DNA from: Pontibacter liquoris
GTDB taxonomy: Bacteria > Bacteroidota > Bacteroidia > Cytophagales > Hymenobacteraceae
DNA: 64,000 nt
Direction of reading: 5' to 3'
Assembly (NCBI RefSeq): GCF_022758235.1
Contig: NZ_JALEBG010000003.1
Span: 434,001-498,000 of the forward strand
Shown: piece after piece, positions 18,741 to 27,672 of the stretch
How the letters are laid out: each line of letters opens with the position of its first letter
Numbering within the stretch: the first letter of the stretch is position 1
Notes under the pieces: generated by a model
What the model was told of the DNA's origin: nothing
The model's input: only the letters and a program-made list of their open reading frames with translations
Databases searched by the model: none
Position numbers and translations under genes: made by a program

Positions 18741-20660
18741 ATGGCCAGATTAAACCTTCTTGAAGAGACACGCTTTGAAAAACTTCCGGTAACGGTATAT
18801 CCAAACGAGCATATTGCCTCGGTAAAGGTGGCCCAACGCATTGCAACCCTCATCCGCACCAAACAGCAACGGGGTGAACAGGCCGTTTTAGGCCTGGCAA
18901 CCGGCGCCACACCTATAGAAGTATACGCCGAGCTGGTGCGCCTGCACCGCGAGGAAGCCCTGAGCTTCCACAACGTTATCACTTTTAACCTGGACGAGTA
19001 TTATCCCATGGCCCCGAACGCAGCCCAAAGCTACGTCACGTTCATGAACGAAAACCTGTTCAACCACGTGGACATTCCCCGGGAGAACATTCACATTCCC
19101 GACGGAACACTGCCAAAAGACGAGATCACGGCTTATTGCCTGGATTACGAGCGTAAAATTGAGGCCCTGCACGGCATCGATCTGCAGATACTGGGGATTG
19201 GCCGTACCGGTCACATCGGATTCAACGAACCGGGCTCGGCGCCCAACTCGGGCACCCGCCTGGTAACGCTCGATGATCTGACCCGGCGCGATGCCTCGCG
19301 TGATTTTGGCGGAAAGCAGAACGTGCCCACCAAAGCCATTACCATGGGTATTGGCACTATCTTTAAAGCCCGCGAAATTATCCTGATGGCCTGGAGCGGT
19401 AAAAAAGCCCCTATCATCAAAAAAGCAGTGGAAGGCGAAATGTCCGGCGAGGTGCCGGCTACTTACCTGCAGCTTTCGGATAACGTGGAGTTTGTACTCG
19501 ATGCTGATGCCGCCTCCGAACTGACGCGCTTTAACACGCCCTGGCTGGTAAAGGACTGCGTGTGGGACGAGCAACTAACTAAAAAAGCCGTTATCTGGCT
19601 CTCCGAAAAACTCAAAAAGCCTATCCTCAAGCTCACCGAAGAAGACTATAACAATAATGGCATGGCGCAGCTGGCCGTGCAGGAAGGACCGGCTTATAAC
19701 ATCAACATCCATATTTTCAACAAACTGCAGCATACCATCACCGGCTGGCCCGGCGGCAAACCCAAGGCCGACGACTCGCAACGCCCGGAACGCGCTGTGC
19801 CTGACAAAAAACGGGTTATTGTTTTCTCACCCCATCCCGATGACGATGTGATCTCGATGGGCGGCACGTTTATGCGTTTGGTAGACCAGGGCCATGAGGT
19901 GCATGTAGCCTACCAAACATCGGGCAACACAGCTGTATGGGATGATGATGTGCTCCGCTACATGGAATTTGCCGTTGACTTTGACAAGAGCATCGGGGAA
20001 GACAGTTGCCGCCTGCAGGAAATCTACAACGAAATGCGCGCCTTTTTTGAGACCAAACAACCTAACCAGCCCGATACGCTGGAGGTGCGGAACGTAAAAG
20101 GTTTTATCCGCAAGAGCGAGGCCATTGCAGGTGCGCGTTACGTGGGCCTGCCCGACGAGAACATCCACTTTATGGCGCTACCTTTTTACGAAGAAGGCAA
20201 GCTCCGCAAAAACCCGGTAACCGATAAAGACATAGAACTGACCATGGAGCTGCTCCAAAAGGTAAAACCGCACCAGTTGTTTGCAGCTGGCGATTTTGCA
20301 GACCCGCATGGCACGCACATAGTTTGCTTCCGGATTCTGGTCGAAGCCCTGCAACGCCTGCGCAAGACCGAGAGTTGGGTGGAAGACTGCTGGCTGTGGA
20401 TGTACCGCGGTGCCTGGCACGAGTTCGAGACCTACGAGATCGAGATGGCTGTGCCGCTCTCGCCGCAGGAGGTGGAACGAAAAAGGAATGCTATCTTTAA
20501 GCACCAGTCGCAGAAAGACCGCCCGGTTTTCCCGGGAGATGATGAACGCGAGTTCTGGGTGAGAGCCGAAGAGCGAAACCGCGAAACGGCCCGCAATTAC
20601 GACAGCCTGGGCCTGGCCGATTATGAAGCCATGGAAGCTTTCGTTAGATTCCATTTCTGA
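18741..20660 (+). CDS. nagB: Glucosamine-6-phosphate deaminase fused to a PIG-L/LmbE-type deacetylase-like domain
   Basis: 639 residues, about 2.4 times the length of E. coli NagB. Residues 1-290 are NagB: LGLATGATPIEV (50-61), catalytic FNLDEYY with Asp85/Glu86, and GIGRTGHIGFNEPGS with His158 and Glu163. It converts glucosamine-6-P to fructose-6-P and ammonia. Residues 355-639 match the PIG-L/LmbE zinc deacetylase fold: SPHPDDD at 363-369 (usual motif HPDDE, here Asp369 replaces Glu) and DPHGTH at 521-526 supplying the likely third zinc ligand. This long form recurs in Bacteroidota. As no nagA is seen nearby, the second domain might deacetylate GlcNAc or GlcNAc-6-P; that is a hypothesis. 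Confidence 0.95.
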   Translation: MARLNLLEETRFEKLPVTVYPNEHIASVKVAQRIATLIRTKQQRGEQAVLGLATGATPIEVYAELVRLHREEALSFHNVITFNLDEYYPMAPNAAQSYVTFMNENLFNHVDIPRENIHIPDGTLPKDEITAYCLDYERKIEALHGIDLQILGIGRTGHIGFNEPGSAPNSGTRLVTLDDLTRRDASRDFGGKQNVPTKAITMGIGTIFKAREIILMAWSGKKAPIIKKAVEGEMSGEVPATYLQLSDNVEFVLDADAASELTRFNTPWLVKDCVWDEQLTKKAVIWLSEKLKKPILKLTEEDYNNNGMAQLAVQEGPAYNINIHIFNKLQHTITGWPGGKPKADDSQRPERAVPDKKRVIVFSPHPDDDVISMGGTFMRLVDQGHEVHVAYQTSGNTAVWDDDVLRYMEFAVDFDKSIGEDSCRLQEIYNEMRAFFETKQPNQPDTLEVRNVKGFIRKSEAIAGARYVGLPDENIHFMALPFYEEGKLRKNPVTDKDIELTMELLQKVKPHQLFAAGDFADPHGTHIVCFRILVEALQRLRKTESWVEDCWLWMYRGAWHEFETYEIEMAVPLSPQEVERKRNAIFKHQSQKDRPVFPGDDEREFWVRAEERNRETARNYDSLGLADYEAMEAFVRFHF

Positions 20661-20792
20661 TCGCCGGGGCTGCCAGAGCTAAATTATAAACTGGATAGCA
20701 GCCTGCGGAGCATAATCACACCTGATAGTATAAGTATAAAACAGCATAAGTAGAAGAGCGCCGGTATTACCGGAACCGCTCAGGAACGCAAC

Positions 20793-21668
20793 ATGACAAA
20801 GAAAAAAATTATTGCCATCGACATTGGAGCCACCAAGATCCACGTGGGTATTGTGCAGGACGGCGCCATTACAGCAGAGCGAAAAGTACCGACCTCGGCA
20901 CAGGGATCGCAGGCGCAGGTATTAAATGAGATTGTGCAGGGAGTGGCCCAACTGATGGATGATGAGGTAGCCGGCATCGGCATTGGCGTACCCGGCCTGG
21001 TAGATGACACCACCGGCGTGGTATACGACCTTAACAATGTTCCCTCCTGGCAGGAAGTGCCGCTGGGCAAGCACCTGGAAGATCACTTTCAGGTACCCGT
21101 GTATCTGGGCAACGATGCCAACATGTTTGTGTTAGGCGAAAAGATGTACGGCCAGGCCAAAGACTTTAAGAATGTAGTGGGCATCACACTCGGCACCGGG
21201 CTGGGCGCAGGTATCATCATAGATAATAACCTGTATACCGGTACTCTCTCCAGCGCAGGAGAATTCGGGTGCATCCCCTACCTCGACAAGAACATTGAGG
21301 CTTATTGCAGCGGCAGTTTCTTTACAAGCAAGTATGGCCTGGACGGGAACACGGTAAAGCAGCGTGCCGAGCAGGGAGACAAGGAGGCGCTGGAAATTTT
21401 CCGTACCTATGGTGAGCACCTGGGCAATGCCCTGCACCTGGTTCTCTACACGCTCTCGCCGGAAGCTATCTTTCTGGGCGGTTCGGTCAGCCGCTCGTTC
21501 CACCTGTTTGAGGAAGCCATGCAAGCCCGCCTGCAGGCGTTCCCGTTTAAACGGGTAACAGCGCGCCTGGTGGTTGCCCCATCTTCTATCGATAATGCCG
21601 CCCTGTTAGGTGCTGCAGCCTTGTTCCAGATGAAGCAAACCGCACAGGCATTTGCCTCGCAACCCTGA
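20793..21668 (+). CDS. ROK-family sugar kinase, probably N-acetylglucosamine kinase or glucokinase
   Basis: 291 residues with the phosphate loop DIGATKIHVGIV (10-21), GVPGLVDD (66-72), catalytic GNDAN (Asp108) and GTGLGAGI (134-141). ROK kinases phosphorylate glucose, GlcNAc, ManNAc or similar at O6. Where most members have a GH...CxCGxxGC zinc site, this one reads GEFGCIPYLDKNIEAYCSG from 157: the His is Cys160 and the CxCGxxGC motif is absent, so it belongs to a zinc-less subgroup. Its place between nagB and a NagP-type transporter points to GlcNAc kinase. No DNA-binding domain. Confidence 0.85.
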   Translation: MTKKKIIAIDIGATKIHVGIVQDGAITAERKVPTSAQGSQAQVLNEIVQGVAQLMDDEVAGIGIGVPGLVDDTTGVVYDLNNVPSWQEVPLGKHLEDHFQVPVYLGNDANMFVLGEKMYGQAKDFKNVVGITLGTGLGAGIIIDNNLYTGTLSSAGEFGCIPYLDKNIEAYCSGSFFTSKYGLDGNTVKQRAEQGDKEALEIFRTYGEHLGNALHLVLYTLSPEAIFLGGSVSRSFHLFEEAMQARLQAFPFKRVTARLVVAPSSIDNAALLGAAALFQMKQTAQAFASQP

Positions 21669-21753
21669 TAATCTATTCCCTAACCTGACAAAGTACGATC
21701 TTATGCAGCACGCAACTCTTCTTTCAATCTCATTCTTAAAGCACCTGTAAGCC

Positions 21754-23049
21754 ATGGCACAAAAATCAATATTAACCGAGGAAAGGGCAATACCGGCCTC
21801 ACAAAGTGGGGGCAGCATGCGATCGATGCTGATCATTGGCGCCCTGTTTTTCATTTTTGGCTTTGTAACCTGGCTGAATTCCGTTCTGATCCCCTACCTG
21901 CGCATTGCCTGCGAGCTCAATAACTTCGAATCGTACCTGGTGGCCTTTGCCTTTTACATCTCCTATCTAGTGATGGCTATACCGTCGGCCTGGGTGCTGA
22001 AAAAGACCGGCTTTAAACGCGGTATGTCTGTGGGGCTAGGCATTATGGCCGTGGGCGCGCTGGTGTTTATCCCGGCCGCCATGTCGCGCACGTATGTGCT
22101 GTTCCTGATCGGTTTGTTTATACAGGGCACCGGCCTGGCCGTGCTGCAGACCGCCGTAAACCCCTACGTAACCATACTTGGTCCGCGCGAGAGTGCTGCC
22201 AAGCGCATCAGCATCATGGGTATCTGTAACAAAGTGGCCGGAGCCCTCGCGCCGCTGATCCTGGGCGCTATCGTGCTGGAAAATGCCGACGTGCTGGTAA
22301 ACAGCCTCAGCAGCATGAGCGCAGCTCAGCAGGCCCTGGAACTCGATGCACTGGCCACTAAAGTAATCACACCATACCTCATCATGGCCGGCATCCTGGT
22401 GTTACTGGCTATACTTGTATCGTTCTCTACCTTGCCTGAGGTGGATACCGACCACGAAGACGAAGCGGTTGCCTCTGCCAACACCCACAAGAAAAGCATT
22501 TTACAGTTTCCGCATGTGCTGCTTGGCGCCTTCACCCTCTTCCTGTATGTGGGCGTGGAAGTAATGGCCGGCGATACCGTGATCAGTTACGGCGCTTCCC
22601 AGGGCATTGCCCTGTCTACTTCCAAGTTCTTTACCACCTACACGCTTGTCGCTATGCTGGTAGGCTATGTGATCGGCATTGTAGCCATTCCGAAGTATAT
22701 TTCGCAGGCCAAAGCCCTGCAGTTAGCAGCTTTGCTGGGCATTGCGTTTGTGCTGGTGGCCCTCTTTACCGACGGCTATATTTCGGTGCTGTTTATCTCG
22801 CTGCTGGGCCTGGCCAACGCGGTGATGTGGCCGGCTATCTGGCCCCTGGCTATTGCTGACCTGGGCCGCTTTACCAAGATTGGTTCCTCGCTGCTGATCA
22901 TGGGCATCGCCGGCGGCGCCATTCTTCCGCTGGCTTATGGCGGCCTGGCCGATATGCTTAACCCGCACCAGGCATACTGGGTAATGGTGCCTTGCTACTT
23001 GGTGATCTGGTATTTTGCTACCTATGGCCATAAAATAAGAACAGCTTAA
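21754..23049 (+). CDS. MFS sugar transporter, FucP/NagP type (probable GlcNAc:H+ symporter)
   Basis: 431 residues with about 12 hydrophobic segments. The start MRSMLIIGALFFIFGFVTWLN then LIPYLRIACELNNFE is characteristic of the fucose/glucose/galactose permease family; NagP of marine gamma-proteobacteria and Bacteroidota is the closest functional type. Other marks are NPYVTILGPRESAAKRISIMG (about 145-165) and the late NAVMWPAIWPLAI segment. It should carry GlcNAc from periplasm to cytoplasm. It follows the ROK kinase and precedes the GH20 enzyme, completing a release-import-phosphorylation chain. Confidence 0.88.
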   Translation: MAQKSILTEERAIPASQSGGSMRSMLIIGALFFIFGFVTWLNSVLIPYLRIACELNNFESYLVAFAFYISYLVMAIPSAWVLKKTGFKRGMSVGLGIMAVGALVFIPAAMSRTYVLFLIGLFIQGTGLAVLQTAVNPYVTILGPRESAAKRISIMGICNKVAGALAPLILGAIVLENADVLVNSLSSMSAAQQALELDALATKVITPYLIMAGILVLLAILVSFSTLPEVDTDHEDEAVASANTHKKSILQFPHVLLGAFTLFLYVGVEVMAGDTVISYGASQGIALSTSKFFTTYTLVAMLVGYVIGIVAIPKYISQAKALQLAALLGIAFVLVALFTDGYISVLFISLLGLANAVMWPAIWPLAIADLGRFTKIGSSLLIMGIAGGAILPLAYGGLADMLNPHQAYWVMVPCYLVIWYFATYGHKIRTA

Positions 23050-23105
23050 CCCAAGTATAAAACGACCTTTTGCAAGGTTTCCTCTTCATCAAAAACGAAA
23101 AAAGT

Positions 23106-25364
23106 ATGAAAAGATTCTTTTTCCTTTTTCTGCTGATTGCCCAGGTGGCCACAGCCCAGGAAATTTCGATTATCCCGAAGCCGGCCAGCGTGCAGCAAAT
23201 GCCCGGCACCTTTACCATCACCAAAAACACCGTGATTGCAGTAAAGGATAAGAAAGACCGTGATGCTGCCAACTTCCTCAACGATTACCTGCAGCAGGTA
23301 TACGGTTTTAAGCTGGACATCAAAAAGAAGGGAAAGCATAATTTCATCCGCTTTGCCACCCACAAGCCTGCGGGCACCCCGGCAAAAGACGGTTATACTT
23401 TAACGGCTACCAAAGACGGCGTAACGATTGAAGGCGATACCTATGCCGGTACGTTCTATGGCCTGCAGTCGCTCATCCAGTTGCTGCCGGTAGAAAAAAG
23501 CACCTCGCTGGTTATTCCGGCAGTGGCCATAAAAGATGTGCCGCGCTTTGATTACCGGGGCATGCACCTGGACGTAGGCCGCCACATGTTCCCGATTTCC
23601 TTTATCAAGAAGTATATCGACTACCTGGCCCTGCACAAGATGAACTACTTCCACTGGCACCTGACCGAAGACCAGGGCTGGCGATTGGAGTTCAAAAAGT
23701 ACCCGGAACTGACCAAAACAGGCGCTTATCGTAACAGCACCATCATTGGCCGTTATCCCGGAACCGGGGTAGACAACACCCGCTACGGCGGCTTTTATAC
23801 CCAGGACGAAGCCAAGGAGATCGTGAAGTATGCCGCTGCCCGCCACATTACGGTAGTGCCTGAAATAGAAATGCCTGGCCACGCCAGTGCTGCGCTTGCC
23901 TCTTACCCGTGGTTAGGTTGCCCCGGCACCGGCCCATATAAAGTAGAAGGCACCTGGGGTATTTTTGACGACGTATACTGCGCCGGCAAAGATTCTACCT
24001 TCACATTCCTGCAGGATGTAATGGATGAGGTGATGGCTATTTTCCCGTCTAAGTACATCCACGTAGGTGGCGACGAAAGCCCGAAGTCAAACTGGAAAAT
24101 CTGCCCGCTTTGCCAGAAAAGAATCAAGGACGAAGGCCTGAAAGACGAGCATGAACTGCAGAGCTACTTTATCCAGCGCATGGAGAAGTATATCAACGGC
24201 AAAGGCCGCACTATAATTGGCTGGGATGAGATACTTGAAGGCGGACTGGCTCCAAACGCCATTGTAATGAGCTGGCGAGGCGAAGCAGGCGGCATTGCGG
24301 CTGCCCAGCAACACCATAACGTTATCATGACGCCGGGCACTCACGTATACTTCGACCATGCCCAGAGCCAGCGCGAAGACTCGGTGACAATTGGCGGCTT
24401 TACAAGCATCGAAAAAGCCTACAGCTACGAACCCATCCCCAAAGAACTGACTGCCGAACAGGCCAAGTATGTTTTAGGCGCTCAGGCCAACGTTTGGACC
24501 GAATACATGAGCAACACGGCCAAAGTAGAATACCAGATCTTCCCGAGGATGAGTGCTTTGAGCGAAGTGCTCTGGACCGCACCGGAGAAAAAGGATTACA
24601 AAGACTTTGAGAAGCGGTTGCTGACCCAGTTTAAACGCTATGATCTATGGGGTGCCCGTTACAGCAATGCCTACTACGATATTACGGCTAATGTGCAGCC
24701 TTCCGCAGACTTCCAGGGTGTAACCGTGAAGATGGATGCGAAAAAGGACCTGGGCAAACTGGTCTACACCATCAAAGGCAAGCAGGCTGAAACCCCTTAT
24801 TCCGGTCCGATCGTGTTAAAAGAATCTTCGCAGGTTACCGGTTTATACTACAAGGATAACCAGCTGATGGATTCGGTTACAATCAAAGTGAATGTAAACA
24901 AAGCCACCGGAAAGCAGATCACGTTGCGTGAGCAGCCTTCCACGTATTTCCCGGGCAATGGCGCTTTCACGCTGATAGACGGCATCGTGAATGAGAAAGG
25001 CGGCCGCGACCAGGCTACCGTAGGTTTCTCAGGCAGCGACCTGGAAGCCACCATTGACTTGGGCAGCGCGCAGCAGATCAACAATGTGGTGATCCATGCC
25101 CTGAACGCAGGCGGCACATACGTATACCCGCCTAAAGGCGTGGAAGTATACGGCTCTTCTGACGGGGTAACCTTTAAGCCACTCGGAACGGCAAACGCGG
25201 TATCGGAAGTAGCCGGCACCAAAGCCATTATGAAGGTTAACTTCAAACCGGCTAACACCCGCTTTGTAAAAGTTGCAGTAAAAAACATGCAGACCGTGCC
25301 GGAAGGCAAGCAGGGTGCCGGCGAAAAAACGTGGCTCTTCCTGGATGAAATTCAGGTAAACTAA
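23106..25364 (+). CDS. Beta-N-acetylhexosaminidase, glycoside hydrolase family 20
   Basis: About 753 residues from the ATG at 23106, which gives a clean signal peptide (MKRFFFLFLLIAQVATA, cut near residue 17); the longer frame from 23070 adds unlikely residues. GH20b-type N-terminal domain about 18-145, catalytic TIM barrel about 147-500 with YFHWHLTEDQGWR (181-193), EIEMPGHASAAL (253-264) and the catalytic pair HVGGDE (Asp323, Glu324). The C-terminus has a chitobiase-like beta domain and an F5/8-type (discoidin) fold from about 620. It releases terminal GlcNAc/GalNAc from chitin-like oligosaccharides, glycans or muropeptides in the periplasm. Last gene of the GlcNAc cluster, followed by a terminator. 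Confidence 0.96.
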   Translation: MKRFFFLFLLIAQVATAQEISIIPKPASVQQMPGTFTITKNTVIAVKDKKDRDAANFLNDYLQQVYGFKLDIKKKGKHNFIRFATHKPAGTPAKDGYTLTATKDGVTIEGDTYAGTFYGLQSLIQLLPVEKSTSLVIPAVAIKDVPRFDYRGMHLDVGRHMFPISFIKKYIDYLALHKMNYFHWHLTEDQGWRLEFKKYPELTKTGAYRNSTIIGRYPGTGVDNTRYGGFYTQDEAKEIVKYAAARHITVVPEIEMPGHASAALASYPWLGCPGTGPYKVEGTWGIFDDVYCAGKDSTFTFLQDVMDEVMAIFPSKYIHVGGDESPKSNWKICPLCQKRIKDEGLKDEHELQSYFIQRMEKYINGKGRTIIGWDEILEGGLAPNAIVMSWRGEAGGIAAAQQHHNVIMTPGTHVYFDHAQSQREDSVTIGGFTSIEKAYSYEPIPKELTAEQAKYVLGAQANVWTEYMSNTAKVEYQIFPRMSALSEVLWTAPEKKDYKDFEKRLLTQFKRYDLWGARYSNAYYDITANVQPSADFQGVTVKMDAKKDLGKLVYTIKGKQAETPYSGPIVLKESSQVTGLYYKDNQLMDSVTIKVNVNKATGKQITLREQPSTYFPGNGAFTLIDGIVNEKGGRDQATVGFSGSDLEATIDLGSAQQINNVVIHALNAGGTYVYPPKGVEVYGSSDGVTFKPLGTANAVSEVAGTKAIMKVNFKPANTRFVKVAVKNMQTVPEGKQGAGEKTWLFLDEIQVN

Positions 25365-25391
25365 GCGCCCCTTTCCCACTCTAACTTAGTT

Positions 25392-25426
25392 AAAAGACCT
25401 TTCGGCCGCTCGCCGAAAGGTCTTTT
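25392..25426 (+). terminator. Intrinsic terminator of the GlcNAc gene cluster
   Basis: AAAAGACCTTTCGG and CCGAAAGGTCTTTT form a 14-bp stem around a seven-base loop, with a T-run built into the right arm. Confidence 0.92.
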
Positions 25427-25607
25427 GCTTTTAGCAGCCCCGTGATCCGGTAACATATGCGCTGCCCTCTGCCGCAAAGGGCAGTTAAAAGTATAACTGA
25501 CAGATTTGGAAGTCGATTAAAACAGGCCCAGCTTTTGCTGTTAATAGGAGTGCAGTTGATAGCCAAAGCGCTTATTGCTCAAAGTATTATTTGTAAAAGA
25601 ATTTCAC

Positions 25608-25615
25608 TAATTTTG
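25608..25615 (+). promoter_or_regulatory. -7 element (TAATTTTG) for the bacilliredoxin gene
   Basis: Exact TAnnTTTG match about 30 bases before the start codons. No good -33 TTTG at the proper distance, so only half of the promoter is supported. Confidence 0.45.
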
Positions 25616-25644
25616 CAGTTGTATCTTTTATTATTTTAATAGTG

Positions 25645-26070
25645 ATGATTATGGGAATGTATCCTGAATATATGGTTGCCCCGATTCGTGAGGACCTGAC
25701 CTCTATCGGCTTTGAGCAACTGATGACGGCCGACGAAGTGGAGCAGGCGTTAAAGGAAGAAGGCACTGTGCTGTTAGCGGTAAACTCGGTTTGTGGTTGT
25801 GCTGCTTCTAAAGCGCGCCCAGCCCTTAAAATGGCAGTGGCTTCGTCAGATAAGCGCCCTGCTAAACTGGTAACCGTATTTGCCGGCATGGAGCAGGATG
25901 CGGTAGCCAAAGCCCGTGAGCACATGTTGCCTTACCCGCCCTCTTCCCCGTCTATTGCCTTGTTCAAAGACGGCGAGCTGGTACACATGATTGAGCGCTA
26001 CCACATTGAAGGCAATGACCTGAACCGCATTGTAGATAACCTGCAGGGTGCGTTCGAAGCATATTGCTAG
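25645..26070 (+). CDS. BrxA/BrxB-family bacilliredoxin
   Basis: About 141 residues of the YphP/YqiW thioredoxin-fold family with the CGC motif (NSVCGCAA, near residues 48-55), which replaces the CxxC of thioredoxin. In Bacillus these proteins remove bacillithiol from oxidised proteins. Starts are possible at GTG 25642 and ATG 25645, 25651 or 25657; homologues typically begin near MYPEYMVAPIRE, so the last is also plausible. Single gene between two hairpins. Confidence 0.93.
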   Translation: MIMGMYPEYMVAPIREDLTSIGFEQLMTADEVEQALKEEGTVLLAVNSVCGCAASKARPALKMAVASSDKRPAKLVTVFAGMEQDAVAKAREHMLPYPPSSPSIALFKDGELVHMIERYHIEGNDLNRIVDNLQGAFEAYC

Positions 26071-26088
26071 TAACAAGCAAGTATAAAC

Positions 26089-26118
26089 AGAAAGGCCGGT
26101 TCATGAACCGGCCTTTCT
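26089..26118. terminator. Bidirectional intrinsic terminator (bacilliredoxin / purD)
   Basis: AGAAAGGCCGGTTCATGAACCGGCCTTTCT is a perfect palindrome-type hairpin lying between convergent genes, with TGTTTTAA after it on the plus strand. A copy of CAAGTATAAAC touches its left side (AAGTATA at 26079-26085). Confidence 0.9.
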
Positions 26119-26139
26119 GTTTTAAGGGCAACTGCTGCC

Positions 26140-27429
26140 TTAAGCAGGTATATTTTTAAGATCAAAGCCCAGATCGTGGCGGTAGTAGCGGCCCTTCCAG
26201 GTAATGGTCTCGGCAGCGGCATTGGCTTTGGCCAGTGCTTCTTCCCGCGTATCGGCCAGAGCTGTTACCGCAATCACGCGGCCGCCATTGCTCAACAGCT
26301 TGCCATTTTCCAGCACCGTACCGGCATGAAAGACCATCACATCAGCTGCAACTTGCTCCAGGCCACTGATCTCCTTGCCTTTTTCAAATCCCTCGGGGTA
26401 GCCGCCCGACACCAGGAAAACCGTGGCTGCTGTGCGTGGGTCCACTTCCAGCTTAAACTCGCCCAGCTTGTGGTCGTGCAAGGCCCGGAATAGCTCGAAC
26501 AAATCGGATTTGATGCGCGGCAGGATGGCCTCCGTTTCCGGGTCGCCCAGGCGCACATTAAATTCTATTACCATAGGCTCGCCGTTTACGCGAATCAGGC
26601 CAATAAACAGGAAACCGGTATAATCCAGCTGCTCTTCCTGCATGCCGCGCAGGGTCGGTTCGATCACGCGCTCTTTTACTTTTTGCATAAAGGCCTCATC
26701 GGCAAATGGTACCGGTGAGATGGCGCCCATGCCGCCGGTGTTCAGGCCAGTATCGCCCTCGCCAATGCGCTTGTAATCTTTTGCTTCGGGCAGCAGCACG
26801 TATTCTTTGCCATCGGTCAGGATAAACACCGATACTTCGATGCCCTGCAGGTACTCTTCGATCACCACTTTGCTGCTGGCATTGCCAAAGCGCTTGTTGC
26901 GGAGCAGGTCTTCCAGCGCATCTACTGCCTCTTCAAAATTCTGGGCAATGATCACGCCTTTGCCGGCCGCCAGCCCATCGGCTTTAATCACGACCGGAAA
27001 CGTATGGTTGCGCACATAGTCCACAGCCTCGCGGAAAGTGGCTTCTGTAAAGGTTTTGTAAGCGGCCGTGGGGATGTTATACTTCTGTAGAAACTCTTTG
27101 CAGAAATCCTTGCTTCCTTCCAGCATCGCCCCTGCCTTTTTTGGGCCCACCACCAGGATGTGCTTCAAATACTCCGAGCTCTGAAAAAAATCATGAATGC
27201 CTTCAACCAGCGCGTTCTCCTGCCCTACTACCAGCATCATGATGTTAAAGTCGGTGGCAAACTTTGCCAGCTCGTTAAAGTCATGGATGTTCACGGCGGC
27301 CGTGGTGCCAAAAGCAGCTGTTCCGGCGTTGCCGGGCGCTACAAAGACCTGTTCACAATACTCACTTTGGCTTAGTTTCCAGGCAATGGCATGCTCGCGG
27401 GCGCCGGACCCAATAATCAAAACGTTCAT
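26140..27429 (-). CDS. purD: Phosphoribosylamine-glycine ligase (GAR synthetase)
   Basis: 429 residues with the PurD start (MNVLIIGSGAREHAIAWKLSQS), the ATP-grasp region VIKADGLAAGKGVIIA and the metal-binding end of the active site VIEFNVRLGDPETEAILPRI. It makes glycinamide ribonucleotide from phosphoribosylamine, glycine and ATP, the second step of purine synthesis. Length is normal. It stands alone, with no other pur gene in the window. Confidence 0.98.
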   Translation of the reverse strand: MNVLIIGSGAREHAIAWKLSQSEYCEQVFVAPGNAGTAAFGTTAAVNIHDFNELAKFATDFNIMMLVVGQENALVEGIHDFFQSSEYLKHILVVGPKKAGAMLEGSKDFCKEFLQKYNIPTAAYKTFTEATFREAVDYVRNHTFPVVIKADGLAAGKGVIIAQNFEEAVDALEDLLRNKRFGNASSKVVIEEYLQGIEVSVFILTDGKEYVLLPEAKDYKRIGEGDTGLNTGGMGAISPVPFADEAFMQKVKERVIEPTLRGMQEEQLDYTGFLFIGLIRVNGEPMVIEFNVRLGDPETEAILPRIKSDLFELFRALHDHKLGEFKLEVDPRTAATVFLVSGGYPEGFEKGKEISGLEQVAADVMVFHAGTVLENGKLLSNGGRVIAVTALADTREEALAKANAAAETITWKGRYYRHDLGFDLKNIPA

Positions 27430-27596
27430 GGTATAAGGGCTAATTACGGGTTGTTATTTGTTTGTGCTCCATTGTTGTGCAGCAGAGCGATATACTGCGA
27501 AGTTATAAATTTATACTTGCTCTTACAGCACAAAGTAGGTTTTATACTTTGCAAGCGGGTTCAAGTTGGCCGGAGCTAAGTATATAAGTATAAAAG

Positions 27597-27626
27597 AAAA
27601 GACCGCTACACATGGCAGCGGTCTTT
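27597..27626 (-). terminator. Intrinsic terminator after recQ
   Basis: AAAGACCGCT...AGCGGTCTTT stem; on the minus strand it is followed by TTTTCTTTTATAC. Two overlapping AAGTATA copies (27579-27593) lie directly beyond it. Confidence 0.85.
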
Positions 27627-27672
27627 CATATCCATCTTGCTGAACAAAAATCAACAATTAACAATTGCTCAT

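Noticed and set aside
25642..25644. GTG as start of the bacilliredoxin gene
   Set aside because: An ATG follows at once and further ATGs match the usual N-terminus better.
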